Numbered from the stretch's first letter, positions 12,555 through 21,566 are shown. The stretch is 28,809 nucleotides of DNA from UBA9630 sp043725085 (GCA_043725085.1 JAYSLY010000015.1:1-28809); one strand, 5' to 3'. Notes: generated by a model from the letters alone, not told the origin. Made by a program: numbers and translations.

Positions 12555-14432
12555 TTATTTACACATTCCGTTATAAAGCATTTCGCCAATACTATCCGGC
12601 ACTATGCTCTGCCAATCTTGTGCTGGAGTTGTAAACACGACATTCCCGAGCGAATTGTAATTTGTAGCCGAGGCGGATTTTATTTTTCGTCCTGCACAAT
12701 CAATTTGATAATTTTGTTGACTATAACCTTGCGTATTTGTGTTTAGAATTTTAACCCAAAGCGATATATTGTCCACCCCGAAATTCATTGTCTGTGCGTC
12801 AACAAAATATTCCGTATCCGGCGTTTTAGAAACAGAACGCCACCTATCAAGAATTGATGTTGAGCCTTCGTAAGTTGCACGGGCGTAATCTTTCGCGGCT
12901 TCTTTGAAATTCACGCTCGCTAAATAAACGTCGCCGCGGCTTGTGTATAAGTCGCCAAGAACAAAATCCTTAAATGGTTTCTTGTCCTCGGTTTTATTTA
13001 TTGTATCGTGCTGATAGTTTCCAACAAAATCCGCCGAGGTCATATTTGAGAAATATTTTTGGCGGAGTCCTTCAAGCAAATCTTGCTCTGATACATCTTT
13101 GAATTCAGGATATACCGCACGAATTTGTGGAACGCTCATCAAAAATACTTGCGAGGCAAACTTTAAGCCGATTGCTCTGCTGTAATCTTGGATTGCGTTA
13201 TCATAATTTTGAACTTTTAGATAAGCCGCGGCGCGATTTTTATAGGTATTATCTAAACCTAACGAAATATTTGGATTTGATTTTTTCAAGTCAACGGCTT
13301 TAGAAAAATCGCTAATGGCATCGTAGTAATTATTGGTATTGGTTTTCGCTAACGCTCGATCGTTGTAAGTGCCAGCATTTTCCGGTTGCAGTTCTATAAC
13401 TTTGTCGTAGTAAGGAATTGCTTCCGAATATTTTTTCAAACTATACAGTTGTTGTGCAATTTGTGAGTACGTATAAGGAAACTTTGGGTCAATCTTTTCT
13501 GCTTGAGCAAAATATTGCAATGCAACAGCATTATTTCTTTCGCGATAACCACCACCTGCGCCTGTTAAATCTGAAATATCGGAAGCGGCGGCTTTACTCC
13601 AAAATGCCTCTTTTTGATACACCACTCCGATTAAGTAATTGCCGAGGGCGGAATTTTGGTTAACTTTTATCGCCTGATTCAAATTATCTAGCGTTGGGAC
13701 AAAATATTGTTCGCCAAAATTTGTAAATGAGTAATAAAACATTCCTCGGAATAAATAAGTGTGGTAGTCGTTGGAATATTTAGAAACCAACAAATCCATG
13801 TCGCTTTTTTGTAAAGCTGTCGTATTTGATTCGTCCTCTGGCTTTACGCCGCCCGTATTGAAAATTTCGTTTGTGTTGCTTGGATCAATTTTAACTGCTG
13901 TTTCTAAATCATTTATTGCTTGTTGATAATTGCCTGCGAGCATATCCACTTTTGCTCTTATGCCATACATTCCTGCGGTTGATGAATATGCGCTTTGATA
14001 TTTACCGGAGGCATGATATTTGATTGCATTATCAATAGCAGAAAGGATTTTTTGATAATCTTTCTCGCCAGTTAAAATCAGAACGGTTGCGTGCAAAAAA
14101 TATGCGTCAGAATATTCTGGATATTTTGAAATAATTTTCCCGAGAGAAACTGCGGCTTGTTTATTTTTCTCCATGTCTTTCGCATCGCCCATTTCTTTAA
14201 AAATCGGCATCATTTCTTCCGCCACTTTCTTATCCTCGGCAGAAAAATTATTTATCATGTCGTTCTCGGCATTGAATTCGGCGAGGCCAACTTTTTCAAT
14301 CGCTAACGATTGCAGTCCCTTAACTGGCATGTTGTTTTGTTTTGACGAATAGAAGTAAATCAAAACGCCAGCAATAAGCAAAATCGCCAAAGCTATAATC
14401 TTTACTTTATTTTGTTTAAAAAAATTTTCCAT
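12555..14432 (-). CDS. Membrane-anchored TPR protein
   Basis: 625 residues. One N-terminal transmembrane segment (about 9-28, VKIIALAILLIAGVLIYFY) anchors a large outer domain. Helical tetratricopeptide repeats are visible in two blocks: around residues 100-190 (AYFLHATVLILTGEKDYQK, YQQAINDLETAVKIDPSN) and 310-420 (ALQYFAQAEKIDPKFPY, YSEAIPYYDKVIELQPENAGTYNDRALAK, YDAISDFSKAVDL, YDNAIQDYSRAIGL). TPRs act as protein-protein contact surfaces. The C-terminal 180 residues contain no repeat that I can see and no known catalytic motif. The ATG at 14432 follows AT-rich sequence with no Shine-Dalgarno. Two tRNA genes lie just upstream. Confidence 0.85.
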   Translation of the reverse strand: MENFFKQNKVKIIALAILLIAGVLIYFYSSKQNNMPVKGLQSLAIEKVGLAEFNAENDMINNFSAEDKKVAEEMMPIFKEMGDAKDMEKNKQAAVSLGKIISKYPEYSDAYFLHATVLILTGEKDYQKILSAIDNAIKYHASGKYQSAYSSTAGMYGIRAKVDMLAGNYQQAINDLETAVKIDPSNTNEIFNTGGVKPEDESNTTALQKSDMDLLVSKYSNDYHTYLFRGMFYYSFTNFGEQYFVPTLDNLNQAIKVNQNSALGNYLIGVVYQKEAFWSKAAASDISDLTGAGGGYRERNNAVALQYFAQAEKIDPKFPYTYSQIAQQLYSLKKYSEAIPYYDKVIELQPENAGTYNDRALAKTNTNNYYDAISDFSKAVDLKKSNPNISLGLDNTYKNRAAAYLKVQNYDNAIQDYSRAIGLKFASQVFLMSVPQIRAVYPEFKDVSEQDLLEGLRQKYFSNMTSADFVGNYQHDTINKTEDKKPFKDFVLGDLYTSRGDVYLASVNFKEAAKDYARATYEGSTSILDRWRSVSKTPDTEYFVDAQTMNFGVDNISLWVKILNTNTQGYSQQNYQIDCAGRKIKSASATNYNSLGNVVFTTPAQDWQSIVPDSIGEMLYNGMCK

Positions 14433-14471
14433 AATTATTTGATTAAATCATCAACGCTAACCTCAAATTTG

Positions 14472-14558
14472 CGGAAGGAGTGGGATTTGAACCCACGAGA
14501 CCCTTTCAGGTCTATCGCTTTTCGAGAGCGACGCTTTCGACCACTCAGCCATCCTTCC
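14472..14558 (-). tRNA. tRNA-Ser (anticodon CGA)
   Basis: The minus strand folds as a class II tRNA: acceptor GGAAGGA/TCCTTCC with G as discriminator, anticodon stem TCGCT/AGCGA with loop CTCGAAA (anticodon CGA, codon UCG), a long variable arm, and a T arm GTGGGTTCAAATCCCAC. The CCA end is not encoded. Confidence 0.95.
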
Positions 14559-14562
14559 ATTT

Positions 14563-14577
14563 CCCGCCCTAGGCGGG
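14563..14577. repeat. CCCGCC-CTA-GGCGGG palindrome
   Basis: A 6-bp GC palindrome with a 3-nt loop, 4 nt from the tRNA-Ser 5' end. Relatives lie at 14711-14725, 14726-14740 and 28021-28033. Confidence 0.6.
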
Positions 14578-14617
14578 TGACCCCTTCTCTCCTTTTTTCT
14601 TTCTCAATCATAATCTG

Positions 14618-14688
14618 TGGACTTAGCGAGAATCGAACTCACGTTTCCGCAATGCGAATGCGGCGTATTGCCACTGTACGATAAGCCC
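14618..14688 (-). tRNA. tRNA-Ala (anticodon CGC)
   Basis: Acceptor GGGCTTA/TAAGTCC carries the G3-U70 pair that identifies alanine tRNAs. Anticodon stem CCGCA/TGCGG, loop TTCGCAT (anticodon CGC, codon GCG), T arm GTGAG-TTCGATT-CTCGC, discriminator A. The D stem is short (GTA/TAC) and the variable loop has 4 nt. The CCA end is not encoded. Confidence 0.9.
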
Positions 14689-14710
14689 AAAAACAGACAC
14701 GATCTCAATC

Positions 14711-14740
14711 CCCGCCCGAGGCGGGTGCGCCTTGGGCGCA
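14711..14740. repeat. Two adjacent GC palindromes
   Basis: CCCGCC-CGA-GGCGGG (14711-14725) is followed directly by TGCGCC-TTG-GGCGCA (14726-14740). They lie between tRNA-Ala and the mannosyltransferase gene end. Neither has a T-run, so they look like REP-type palindromes rather than terminators. Confidence 0.6.
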
Positions 14741-14773
14741 TACCTCTCTAACATCTCCAAAATAGCACTTTAT

Positions 14774-14822
14774 CAATCTAACACGCCTAACTGGTTTTGT
14801 GTAGAGACATAACATTGCTGCG
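14774..14822. repeat. ~50-bp direct repeat, copy A
   Basis: Starts ATCAATCTAACACGCCTA and ends near GCTGCG. It matches copy B at 15955-16002 with a few changes and one or two small gaps. Inside, CTA(A)CAC and GTGTAG can pair as a hairpin with one bulge. It follows the stop codon of the mannosyltransferase gene by 16 nt in the direction of transcription. Confidence 0.65.
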
Positions 14823-14838
14823 TCTAGCTTAAGCATTT

Positions 14839-15951
14839 TTACTCAAACGGGTAACACCGTGCAAAAAAACTGGCGGAGAAAAGCAAAATCAGGCTCGAAA
14901 AAATCAGATAGCTCCAAAGCAACCACTTTTTTTGGGAAAAATAAATCGCCGGACCCATGAGAATCGGAAAGGCTAAAAACATGTACCTCCCCCAACTGGT
15001 GAGTGTCCCGGTGAGAAACGCTGAAAGCAAAAGCATGGTTGAAAAAACCAAATAGGAGCTGCGAATTTTTTTCCAACAAAGTGCAAAAGCGAAAAGAGAA
15101 AACAAAAAACTGGAAAGATAAATCAGATAGGGAAAATTACTGCCGGTCATGATTGGATTATCAATGAGATAGAATTTAAACTCCCCAAAAAGTGCCGAGA
15201 GCGGACTGCCCAGTGTTCGACCCCAAGTGTGTTGCGCCGAAAGAAAAGCCAAGGCGTTCCCAAATTTGAGAAAGTTAAACAATACAAATCCGCCAAAAGT
15301 TATGAGCGGAAAAAGCAGAGGGAGCCAAGTGAATTTGCGAAAGAATATCCGCCAGTCCCACTCATTGCTTTCCAAATATTCAATCAAGATGGCCGGCAGC
15401 ATAAAAACGCCATAAGGCTTTGTTATAGCCAAAAGTCCGGCCGTAGCCCCCGCCCAAAACCAAGCTTTTTTTCGTGCGAAATAGAAACTGAGCACAGCGA
15501 GAAAAACAAACAGCGCCTCAGGATAGCCGGAAAGGAGAAAATAGGCAGGAGGAAAAAGCAGCCAGACCAAAACAATATTGCGACTGATATCTTCGGAATA
15601 ATCCAAGCGCGCTAAGCGATAAAGAAAAAATATGATCAGTGCGGAAAAAAGAATATTAAGCAAAAGACTGGCATTGTCTTCTCTAATTGTGCTTACGGCA
15701 TGCGCAAACTTTATCGTCGCGGGATAGAGTGGAAAAAAAGCGATGCTGGAATTTTTCTCCAAAGAAAACGAATAACCGTGCCGGGAAATAGAAGTATACC
15801 AAAAAGAATCCCAACGATAAAAGGGAAGCTGTTTTTTGACTGCGCAAACTTTCCCACCATCATCGTAGGTTGAAAACTTGGAACTGATAATCCCTGTTGC
15901 CATTAGCGCCAAAAACCAAAGACAAAAAATGATAATAAGCGATTTTTTCAT
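14839..15951 (-). CDS. PIG-V-like membrane mannosyltransferase
   Basis: 370 residues with about nine hydrophobic segments. The N-terminal outer loop has YRWDSFWYTSISRHGYS (about 45-61) and, after it, FFPLYP: this matches the D-x-x-WY and GY pattern of PIG-V/GT76-type glycosyltransferases, where the Asp is thought to be catalytic. Family members move mannose or a similar sugar from a lipid carrier to a substrate outside the membrane. It is probably involved in surface glycan or lipoglycan synthesis, together with the GT39-like protein at 18463-20055. It is slightly shorter than eukaryotic PIG-V but within range of bacterial members. The gene is flanked at both ends by copies of a 50-bp repeat. 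Confidence 0.8.
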   Translation of the reverse strand: MKKSLIIIFCLWFLALMATGIISSKFSTYDDGGKVCAVKKQLPFYRWDSFWYTSISRHGYSFSLEKNSSIAFFPLYPATIKFAHAVSTIREDNASLLLNILFSALIIFFLYRLARLDYSEDISRNIVLVWLLFPPAYFLLSGYPEALFVFLAVLSFYFARKKAWFWAGATAGLLAITKPYGVFMLPAILIEYLESNEWDWRIFFRKFTWLPLLFPLITFGGFVLFNFLKFGNALAFLSAQHTWGRTLGSPLSALFGEFKFYLIDNPIMTGSNFPYLIYLSSFLFSLFAFALCWKKIRSSYLVFSTMLLLSAFLTGTLTSWGRYMFLAFPILMGPAIYFSQKKWLLWSYLIFSSLILLFSASFFARCYPFE

Positions 15952-15954
15952 ATT

Positions 15955-16002
15955 ATCAATCTAACACGCCTACTCATTTTTGTGTAGTAACATATCTGCG
16001 GA
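15955..16002. repeat. ~50-bp direct repeat, copy B
   Basis: Starts ATCAATCTAACACGCCTA like copy A (14774-14822), and ends near TCTGCGG. It fills the whole gap between the msrA stop codon and the mannosyltransferase start. Both copies thus come directly after a stop codon and flank one gene in direct orientation. Confidence 0.65.
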
Positions 16003-16503
16003 TTAAAATCGCTTTTGTCTAACATGACAATATGGCTCATTTCCATTTTTAGCATAATATTTCTGGTGATAATCCTCCGCTTCCCAAAAAGTGCCTACTT
16101 TTTTAACTTCTGTCACAATCGCATAACCCTTACTTTTGAGAATTTTGATCAGCTTTTCGGCGATTGCTTTTTGCTCAGCATTCACATAGAAAACCACCGA
16201 ACTATATTGCGCGCCGATGTCCGGTCCTTGGCGATTCAGTTGCGTTGGGTCATGAATTTCGAAAAATAGTTTGGCTAATTTTTCATAGCTCGAAATTGTC
16301 TCATTATATGTCACTTCCAAAGTTTCAACGTGTCCGCTATTGCCGCGACTCACCTCCTCGTAGGTAGGCGCTTCCGTTTGCCCGCCCATATAGCCAACTT
16401 TGGTCGAAATCACTCCAGGCAGATTTTGAAAATAGTATTCCACTCCCCAAAAACAGCCACCGGCAAAGTAGGCTTTTTGAATTTTGTTATTATTGTTTTT
16501 CAT
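16003..16503 (-). CDS. msrA: Peptide-methionine (S)-S-oxide reductase MsrA
   Basis: 166 residues. AYFAGGCFWGVEYYFQ holds the catalytic Cys17 in the GCFWG motif; YMGGQTEAPTYEEVSRGNSGHVETLEV and FFEIHDPTQLNRQGPDIGAQYSSVVF are also typical. It reduces the S form of methionine sulfoxide in proteins and the free amino acid. A Cys near the C-terminus (EPYCHV) could help in recycling. It starts 14 nt inside the end of msrB, so the two repair enzymes for both stereoisomers are translated together. Confidence 0.96.
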   Translation of the reverse strand: MKNNNNKIQKAYFAGGCFWGVEYYFQNLPGVISTKVGYMGGQTEAPTYEEVSRGNSGHVETLEVTYNETISSYEKLAKLFFEIHDPTQLNRQGPDIGAQYSSVVFYVNAEQKAIAEKLIKILKSKGYAIVTEVKKVGTFWEAEDYHQKYYAKNGNEPYCHVRQKRF

Positions 16504-16867
16504 TTGATTTGAATTTAAGCGAGATTGAATTGACGCAATGGCGCGTGTTCTTCTTTGTCAGTTTTTCGCCAAAAAAGACATGCCCCAAATGCGCTCCGCA
16601 ATTCGCGCAAATAATTTCCGTTCGCATCCCATCACGATCCGGAATTTTTCTCACAGCCTTTGGCAACTCCGCATCAAAACTCGGCCAGCCACAACCGGAA
16701 TCAAACTTATCATCGGAAAGATAGAGCGGGGCATCGCACCTGCGGCAAAGAAAAGTGCCTTTCGCCTTGAATTGGTTATACTCACCGGAAAACGGCGCTT
16801 CCGTGCCCTTGTTCACAATCACGCGCTCCTCTTTTGGAGTGAGTTTATTGAATTTTTTATCTTTCAT
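16490..16867 (-). CDS. msrB: Peptide-methionine (R)-S-oxide reductase MsrB
   Basis: 125 residues. Two zinc-binding pairs (C41-x2-C44 and C87-x2-C90), GCGWPSF (59-64) and the catalytic RHCVNS (C111) are all present. It reduces the R form of methionine sulfoxide in proteins. First gene of an msrB-msrA pair with overlapping ends; the two are often joined or fused in bacteria. I see no strong promoter in the 100 nt upstream. Confidence 0.96.
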   Translation of the reverse strand: MKDKKFNKLTPKEERVIVNKGTEAPFSGEYNQFKAKGTFLCRRCDAPLYLSDDKFDSGCGWPSFDAELPKAVRKIPDRDGMRTEIICANCGAHLGHVFFGEKLTKKNTRHCVNSISLKFKSNEKQ

Positions 16868-16953
16868 ATTGTTAAATTAGGTACCTGCTTACGGATACTA
16901 CTAATACGACGTGGGCATGAATATTGATGCTATGCCTTGACCGTTGCTTATTC

Positions 16954-16983
16954 AAAAAACCACCCCGTAATTTTGAAGTGGTC
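16954..16983 (-). terminator. Terminator after the glycosidase-like gene
   Basis: On the minus strand ACCAC (16978-16982) and GTGGT (16959-16963) form a stem with a 14-nt loop, followed by six T's (16954-16959). It lies 170 nt after the stop of the gene at 17150. In the 280-nt gap 16868-17149 I see nothing else that I can name. Confidence 0.5.
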
Positions 16984-17149
16984 ATTTTTTGATTTTTCCG
17001 CTCTTTTTCTTGGGCCTAATTTAATTCATTTTTAACCCCCAGTATTTATCCAGGTTTTCAATGGTAACCAGACGATCCATCTCTAATCCATCTAATTAAA
17101 GCTAAAATGTTGTCTTGACAAGTAGTCCACCTTATAACCGGCTGGATTG

Positions 17150-18409
17150 TTATTTCTTATACAAATAAAAGAAATCTTTGTCATAACCATTTAAATAGGA
17201 ACTTGTGCCATCATGCAAGTCCTTGGTGAGAGGAATAGAAACATATTTTCCCTGATTAAATTGATCAAATATATTGAATCTCACCCAAATAGGATTGATG
17301 TCGAGCTGAATTGCGTTTACTGCACCGGCAGTTTTAAGGGCATTGGCCAAGGTGACTGGTGTAAGATTATTTCCGACTGCAAAAATAAGATTTCCCTTGG
17401 CGCTGAGGCCTATGCCCGATCTCCAAGTGAGAATGTCCACCGTTCCGGCCGCAAGACGCCCCCAGAGTTGCTTATTCCGAGGATCAGCAGCAGCAACATT
17501 TCCATCTTGAATCAGCATGGGACAATTTTGACGCACAAAAGTAACATCATTTCCCAAGGATTGACCCTGGTAATCAACAATTTTCAGTGGCCCATTAGCA
17601 TAACCCACCAAAGTACCCAGATCATTTTTGAGCGGTAAATAGGTGGTGTTTCCAACGATCATGCCAAATTGCCCATCTTTGTATTGGAATCCTCCATCAA
17701 AAGCCGCAACGAGTCTGCCACTGCTGGCAATATCAATTGGAACCTTACCGGGTCCTGCTTTTCCCGCTGGTCCTCCGGGTTGCTTGATGCCAGCCACACT
17801 TCCCATGTTGAGTACGCTCATATCAGCTTGCACAAGCGTGGTGATGGAATATGGCCTTGCAGGATCAGAACGAACAAAGGTATACGCCAAAACTTCCTTT
17901 CCGGGAAATGCACCTAGCGACCAATTTTTCCACACGCCCTCGCCGGACAAGGTTTTGAAAGCTGTGCTAGGAGCCAATGGAGCAACATTCAGATTTGTTC
18001 CAGCGATGTTATCCCCGGAAGCTGCATCTTTAAATTGAGGAGCCAAGATGCCATTTTGATTAACCGTTAATTTTTCCACCTCGTCAGAAGCATTAAAGAA
18101 AATTTTCTCTAAGTATACGATCCTGCTGTCCCCTATAAGCGGACGCAAAACATTATCAGTTAAAATTGCAGCGGCATTTGTATCTAATTTTAAAAAAAGA
18201 ACAATTGAAATTAAAAATAAAATGGCAAAAATGAAAAGCCTTCTTACCCATTTTAAAAACGGCTTTTTCTTTTTTGCTTTTTTTATTTCAGATCTGTTGT
18301 TATGCCCGTGACCAGGACTGCCAAAATCATGCGATCGTTTTCTAGCCATGTCCATATGTGTCGCACGAGACGACTTGATTAAACCACTTTTTTTTGAATA
18401 GATTTCCAT
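17150..18409 (-). CDS. Phosphodiester-glycosidase-like (NAGPA/DUF2233) membrane protein
   Basis: 419 residues. The basic N-terminal tail (1-50) is followed by one transmembrane segment (about 53-72) and a large outer domain. Residues about 160-400 show the NAGPA/DUF2233 pattern: YTFVRSDPARPYSITTLVQADM, AAFDGGFQYKDGQFGMIVGN, DVTFVRQNCPMLIQDGN, DILTWRSGIGLSAKGNLIFAVGN and AIQLDINPIWVRFNIF. The family includes the mammalian phosphodiester alpha-N-acetylglucosaminidase and bacterial enzymes linked to exopolysaccharide or cell-wall glycan metabolism. It is tandem with the GT39-like gene (53 nt upstream), which suggests shared work on surface glycans. AAGGAA lies 12 nt before the ATG, a weak ribosome binding site. 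Confidence 0.78.
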   Translation of the reverse strand: MEIYSKKSGLIKSSRATHMDMARKRSHDFGSPGHGHNNRSEIKKAKKKKPFLKWVRRLFIFAILFLISIVLFLKLDTNAAAILTDNVLRPLIGDSRIVYLEKIFFNASDEVEKLTVNQNGILAPQFKDAASGDNIAGTNLNVAPLAPSTAFKTLSGEGVWKNWSLGAFPGKEVLAYTFVRSDPARPYSITTLVQADMSVLNMGSVAGIKQPGGPAGKAGPGKVPIDIASSGRLVAAFDGGFQYKDGQFGMIVGNTTYLPLKNDLGTLVGYANGPLKIVDYQGQSLGNDVTFVRQNCPMLIQDGNVAAADPRNKQLWGRLAAGTVDILTWRSGIGLSAKGNLIFAVGNNLTPVTLANALKTAGAVNAIQLDINPIWVRFNIFDQFNQGKYVSIPLTKDLHDGTSSYLNGYDKDFFYLYKK

Positions 18410-18462
18410 TTTTATATTTCTTCCTTAAAACTATTAAGTTATTTAAAAAAATTATTCATACT

Positions 18463-20055
18463 CTAGTTTTCCAATACTAAAATTGTCTGACTGGTAAAAT
18501 TTTTACCGCTAATCACACGCCTTCCCTTGAGAACATCTCCAACAGATAATGTCTTTGAATTCTTCTTATCAATGTAATATAAGGGCATACCGGGCGGAAC
18601 CGGCTTGTCTTGTTTCGCCATAGTCGTACCAATGCCGGATTCTCTTAAAAAATACTTAATGGGTTCATAAAATCTACGCGTAATATTTTTTTGCCCATCA
18701 ATATATATTTCTGGATGATTTTTTGCGGAAGATAGCATATAGGATGACATACGTTCAACCTCCCCTAGGGTGCTGTTTTTATAGTTATCCTCAGAACCGT
18801 CCATATATCTAATTGCTACTTGGTGATCTCTTTTTAGCGATAATGCCAATAGAATAACCATCGAAAATATCACGACTGCATATCCCAACTGTTTAAATTT
18901 TTCAAATAAAAATTTAAACATGAGTCCCAGCAAAATAAGCGGGATATAAAAAAGGAACAAGAAATACCCCAAATACATTATTCCGGATACTGGCAGCAAT
19001 ATTGCCAGAGATACAACGTTAACCACAGCCACCAGAAGAAGAAAGTTTTTCTTCTTTGTATCGGTTTCTTTCTTGTAGAAATGGAAAAGCAAGAAATAGC
19101 CGACAAAAGAAAAAAGAATATTCAAAACCATGCCTAGACAATAAATAAAGCCCCTAGTCGAATTTCCATGCGGCAATTGGTAGATTGGCTGGCAGCGATC
19201 ATCGTCCTGCAACGACGTTAAGACGAAAGAATTTGCCTGAATTTGACATGATGTTATCAAAACGAGATCTTTTCCAAAATTATTTTTTGAATCGGAATGA
19301 AGTCCTGATATAAAATTCTTAGAATTTTGCCAGTTTGTGTTCACTTCCGAAATAATTTGCGTAACATTGAGCGCCAGCACCAATCCCAAAATAACAAAAA
19401 AACTTTTCCACGTGCCGGCAGCCTTATTTTTTATGAGCTGCGCAAATACCAACAATCCCATAATCGGCATAGATACAAAGAGTGTTGTATGCAATTGAAT
19501 CCCGACGCCCAAACCGATACCGGCAACAATAGCCCACTTGTAAGAGAAAACCTTGTTATTATTTAATAACTTAAGCAATGCATATAGATACAGCATGAGA
19601 AAAAACGGAATAAGATTCGGGTTGGAAGAAAATCTGGAGTTGATAACCATGAAATATGAAACGCTCATGATTGCCATAAGCATAAGAGATATTTTTTTAT
19701 CAAAATACTCTCGAAGAAACAAAAATGACAATGGGATTGCCAAAATGGAAGATATGAGACTTGGCAGCGCCATTGCATCGGGACGGTTTCCAAAAAGCAA
19801 GGTGGAAACATACGATAAATAATAATACATTGGCCCCAAAAGAAATTGGGTGTTTCCGGCGTTTGGCCCCAATAAGGGCAAAGTTGCTCGATGTTCCAGA
19901 GCTGCGCTTATAATGCCTGCGTCTCTGGCTTGATCACCGCTGAATCTAAGCCAATTATGGAAATTATAGGTGCGCAAAAATATTCCAACCAGCAAAACGA
20001 GCAAGAATATGCAGTAGTATTTTTTATTTCTTTTAAAATCATATACTAAACTCAC
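18463..20055 (-). CDS. GT39/PMT-like membrane glycosyltransferase
   Basis: 530 residues with 11 or so hydrophobic segments. The first outer loop has FSGDQARDAGIISAALEH (about residues 38-55), which matches the acidic loop-1 motif of dolichyl/undecaprenyl-phosphate sugar transferases (GT39/GT83, ArnT-like). They transfer a sugar from a lipid-linked donor to a target on the outer side of the membrane. The C-terminal 110 residues form a soluble domain. The start used is GTG at 20055, which gives the usual Arg-rich tail before the first helix; there is no Shine-Dalgarno. It lies upstream of the glycosidase-like gene on the same strand. Confidence 0.8.
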   Translation of the reverse strand: MSLVYDFKRNKKYYCIFLLVLLVGIFLRTYNFHNWLRFSGDQARDAGIISAALEHRATLPLLGPNAGNTQFLLGPMYYYLSYVSTLLFGNRPDAMALPSLISSILAIPLSFLFLREYFDKKISLMLMAIMSVSYFMVINSRFSSNPNLIPFFLMLYLYALLKLLNNNKVFSYKWAIVAGIGLGVGIQLHTTLFVSMPIMGLLVFAQLIKNKAAGTWKSFFVILGLVLALNVTQIISEVNTNWQNSKNFISGLHSDSKNNFGKDLVLITSCQIQANSFVLTSLQDDDRCQPIYQLPHGNSTRGFIYCLGMVLNILFSFVGYFLLFHFYKKETDTKKKNFLLLVAVVNVVSLAILLPVSGIMYLGYFLFLFYIPLILLGLMFKFLFEKFKQLGYAVVIFSMVILLALSLKRDHQVAIRYMDGSEDNYKNSTLGEVERMSSYMLSSAKNHPEIYIDGQKNITRRFYEPIKYFLRESGIGTTMAKQDKPVPPGMPLYYIDKKNSKTLSVGDVLKGRRVISGKNFTSQTILVLEN

Positions 20056-20114
20056 GTCTTTTTTGCATTGATTTCATAAACATATGGCTGGTTAATAATA
20101 TAACAATGAGACTA

Positions 20115-21434
20115 TTAGTTCAATGTTGCCAGCAAGGCTTCCAGCGAAGATTTGCACCCTGCCGCATCCTGATTTACAGCACGCACCTGCCGCAATACTT
20201 TGTCTATGGCATTATCAACTTCAGTCCACTTTGCGCCATTCATTGGCTTTAGTTTAGATTGAGAATTATCCCATTCAAATTCTAGGTCGTCAGCGCGTGT
20301 TTTTGCACCAGACAAATTGCCTGCATTTGCAAGGTCGAGCATATCTTGAGTAATTTTTTGAAAGCTTGACACATCCCCCAGCGGCGAAGCTTGAGTATTT
20401 TTCGAAACTTGATCAGCTGCACTATTTACGTCTGCATTTTTTGAATCTGAATTAGCTAAATCATTTTGCGCTAGAGCCTGTGTGGACGGCGTGCTATTTT
20501 CTTGGGCTTGCAGGACGTTATGCCGCCAATAATAACCCGTTCCCGATAACAATAGAAATATAACCATAGTCACCGCAACTTGCCATAGGACGCCTTGTTG
20601 TTTTCTCCCGGATTTTTCTTCGATTTCCTCTTCAATCTCTTCCCTGATTTCCGCTTTAGTGATTGTGTCTTTTTTGGTCATCGAAAGAAAGGTGACCGTG
20701 CCGATGATTGATGCAATAAATATCACGCTGGTCACAGTCGCACCTAGCCCCAATCCGCCATACTTTTGCGGTTGCGACAAAAAGTCTCCGAGGGATGCTC
20801 CCAAGGGACGTGTCATAATATAGATAAGCCAGAATGCCAGCACAGAATCAAGCCCTAATCTCCAAGAAACTGCCACAGTGGCAATGACGATGCAGATTAT
20901 GATGCCGGTTAATGAATAACCTAAGCCAAGGCTTTCTGCCATCAAATCTCCAGAGGCCGTGCCTAATGCAAAAGTAAAAAGAATTGTCAGCCAATAAAAG
21001 ACCTCTCTTTGCTTGGTAAAAATTGAATGGATGGAAAGTGTTTTTTCCTTGGTATACCAAGTGATAAAAGTGCCTGCCAAAAGAACGCTGAATAATATGG
21101 TACTAAATTCAAGCGGAACACCCATACCATCAGTCAGATTGTCTGTAACAAGCGTCCCGAAGATACTGATCAAAACAATGGTAGTCCAGTAAATACTCGG
21201 GATATATTTTTTAGCTCTGAACTGAAAGAAAAGAACGACTGCTAATAGTATTCCCGTCACAATAGAAGTGCCGACCAAACCGAAGTTTAAATTGACATTT
21301 AAAAAATCAGAAGCTGTCTCTCCAACCGTAGTACCCAAGACCTTGATGATCCAAAAAAATATGGTGACTTCCGGAACTTTACTGAGTATTTGCTTGGCAG
21401 TCGGAATATTTTTTCTTTGTGAATTATTTATCAT
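20115..21434 (-). CDS. COG4705-like membrane protein with C-terminal helical domain
   Basis: 439 residues. The first 260 residues have the pattern of COG4705 membrane-anchored proteins: KVPEVTIFFWIIKVLGTTVGETASDFL, then hydrophobic segments with repeated GT-x2-TD and GTASGDLMAESLG and LGASLGDFL motifs. I count about eight transmembrane segments; function is unknown. After a charged linker (EIREEIEEEIEE, about 265) and one further membrane segment (about 283-303), a low-complexity Ser/Asn/Ala stretch leads to a helical outer domain (about 350-439). The C-terminal domain is not part of the usual COG4705 core as I know it. The gene ends 59 nt before the GT39-like gene start and may be transcribed with it. 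Confidence 0.75.
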   Translation of the reverse strand: MINNSQRKNIPTAKQILSKVPEVTIFFWIIKVLGTTVGETASDFLNVNLNFGLVGTSIVTGILLAVVLFFQFRAKKYIPSIYWTTIVLISIFGTLVTDNLTDGMGVPLEFSTILFSVLLAGTFITWYTKEKTLSIHSIFTKQREVFYWLTILFTFALGTASGDLMAESLGLGYSLTGIIICIVIATVAVSWRLGLDSVLAFWLIYIMTRPLGASLGDFLSQPQKYGGLGLGATVTSVIFIASIIGTVTFLSMTKKDTITKAEIREEIEEEIEEKSGRKQQGVLWQVAVTMVIFLLLSGTGYYWRHNVLQAQENSTPSTQALAQNDLANSDSKNADVNSAADQVSKNTQASPLGDVSSFQKITQDMLDLANAGNLSGAKTRADDLEFEWDNSQSKLKPMNGAKWTEVDNAIDKVLRQVRAVNQDAAGCKSSLEALLATLN

Positions 21435-21542
21435 AATTTAATTTTGCTACTTGATTTAGATTGATTTTAAATTTACCAATGTATAATAAATCTATCGCAT
21501 GAAGAAAAAATGAAGAGTACAGCGAATCTATTTTTTACAAAA

Positions 21543-21566
21543 AAACCGGCGTGAATGCCGGTTTTT
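21543..21566. terminator. Bidirectional intrinsic terminator
   Basis: AAACCGGC-GTGAAT-GCCGGTTT with T's on the right and A's on the left works on both strands. On the minus strand it is 109 nt before the COG4705-like gene and 330 nt after the HEPN-like gene, so it probably ends the accessory operon. Confidence 0.7.
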
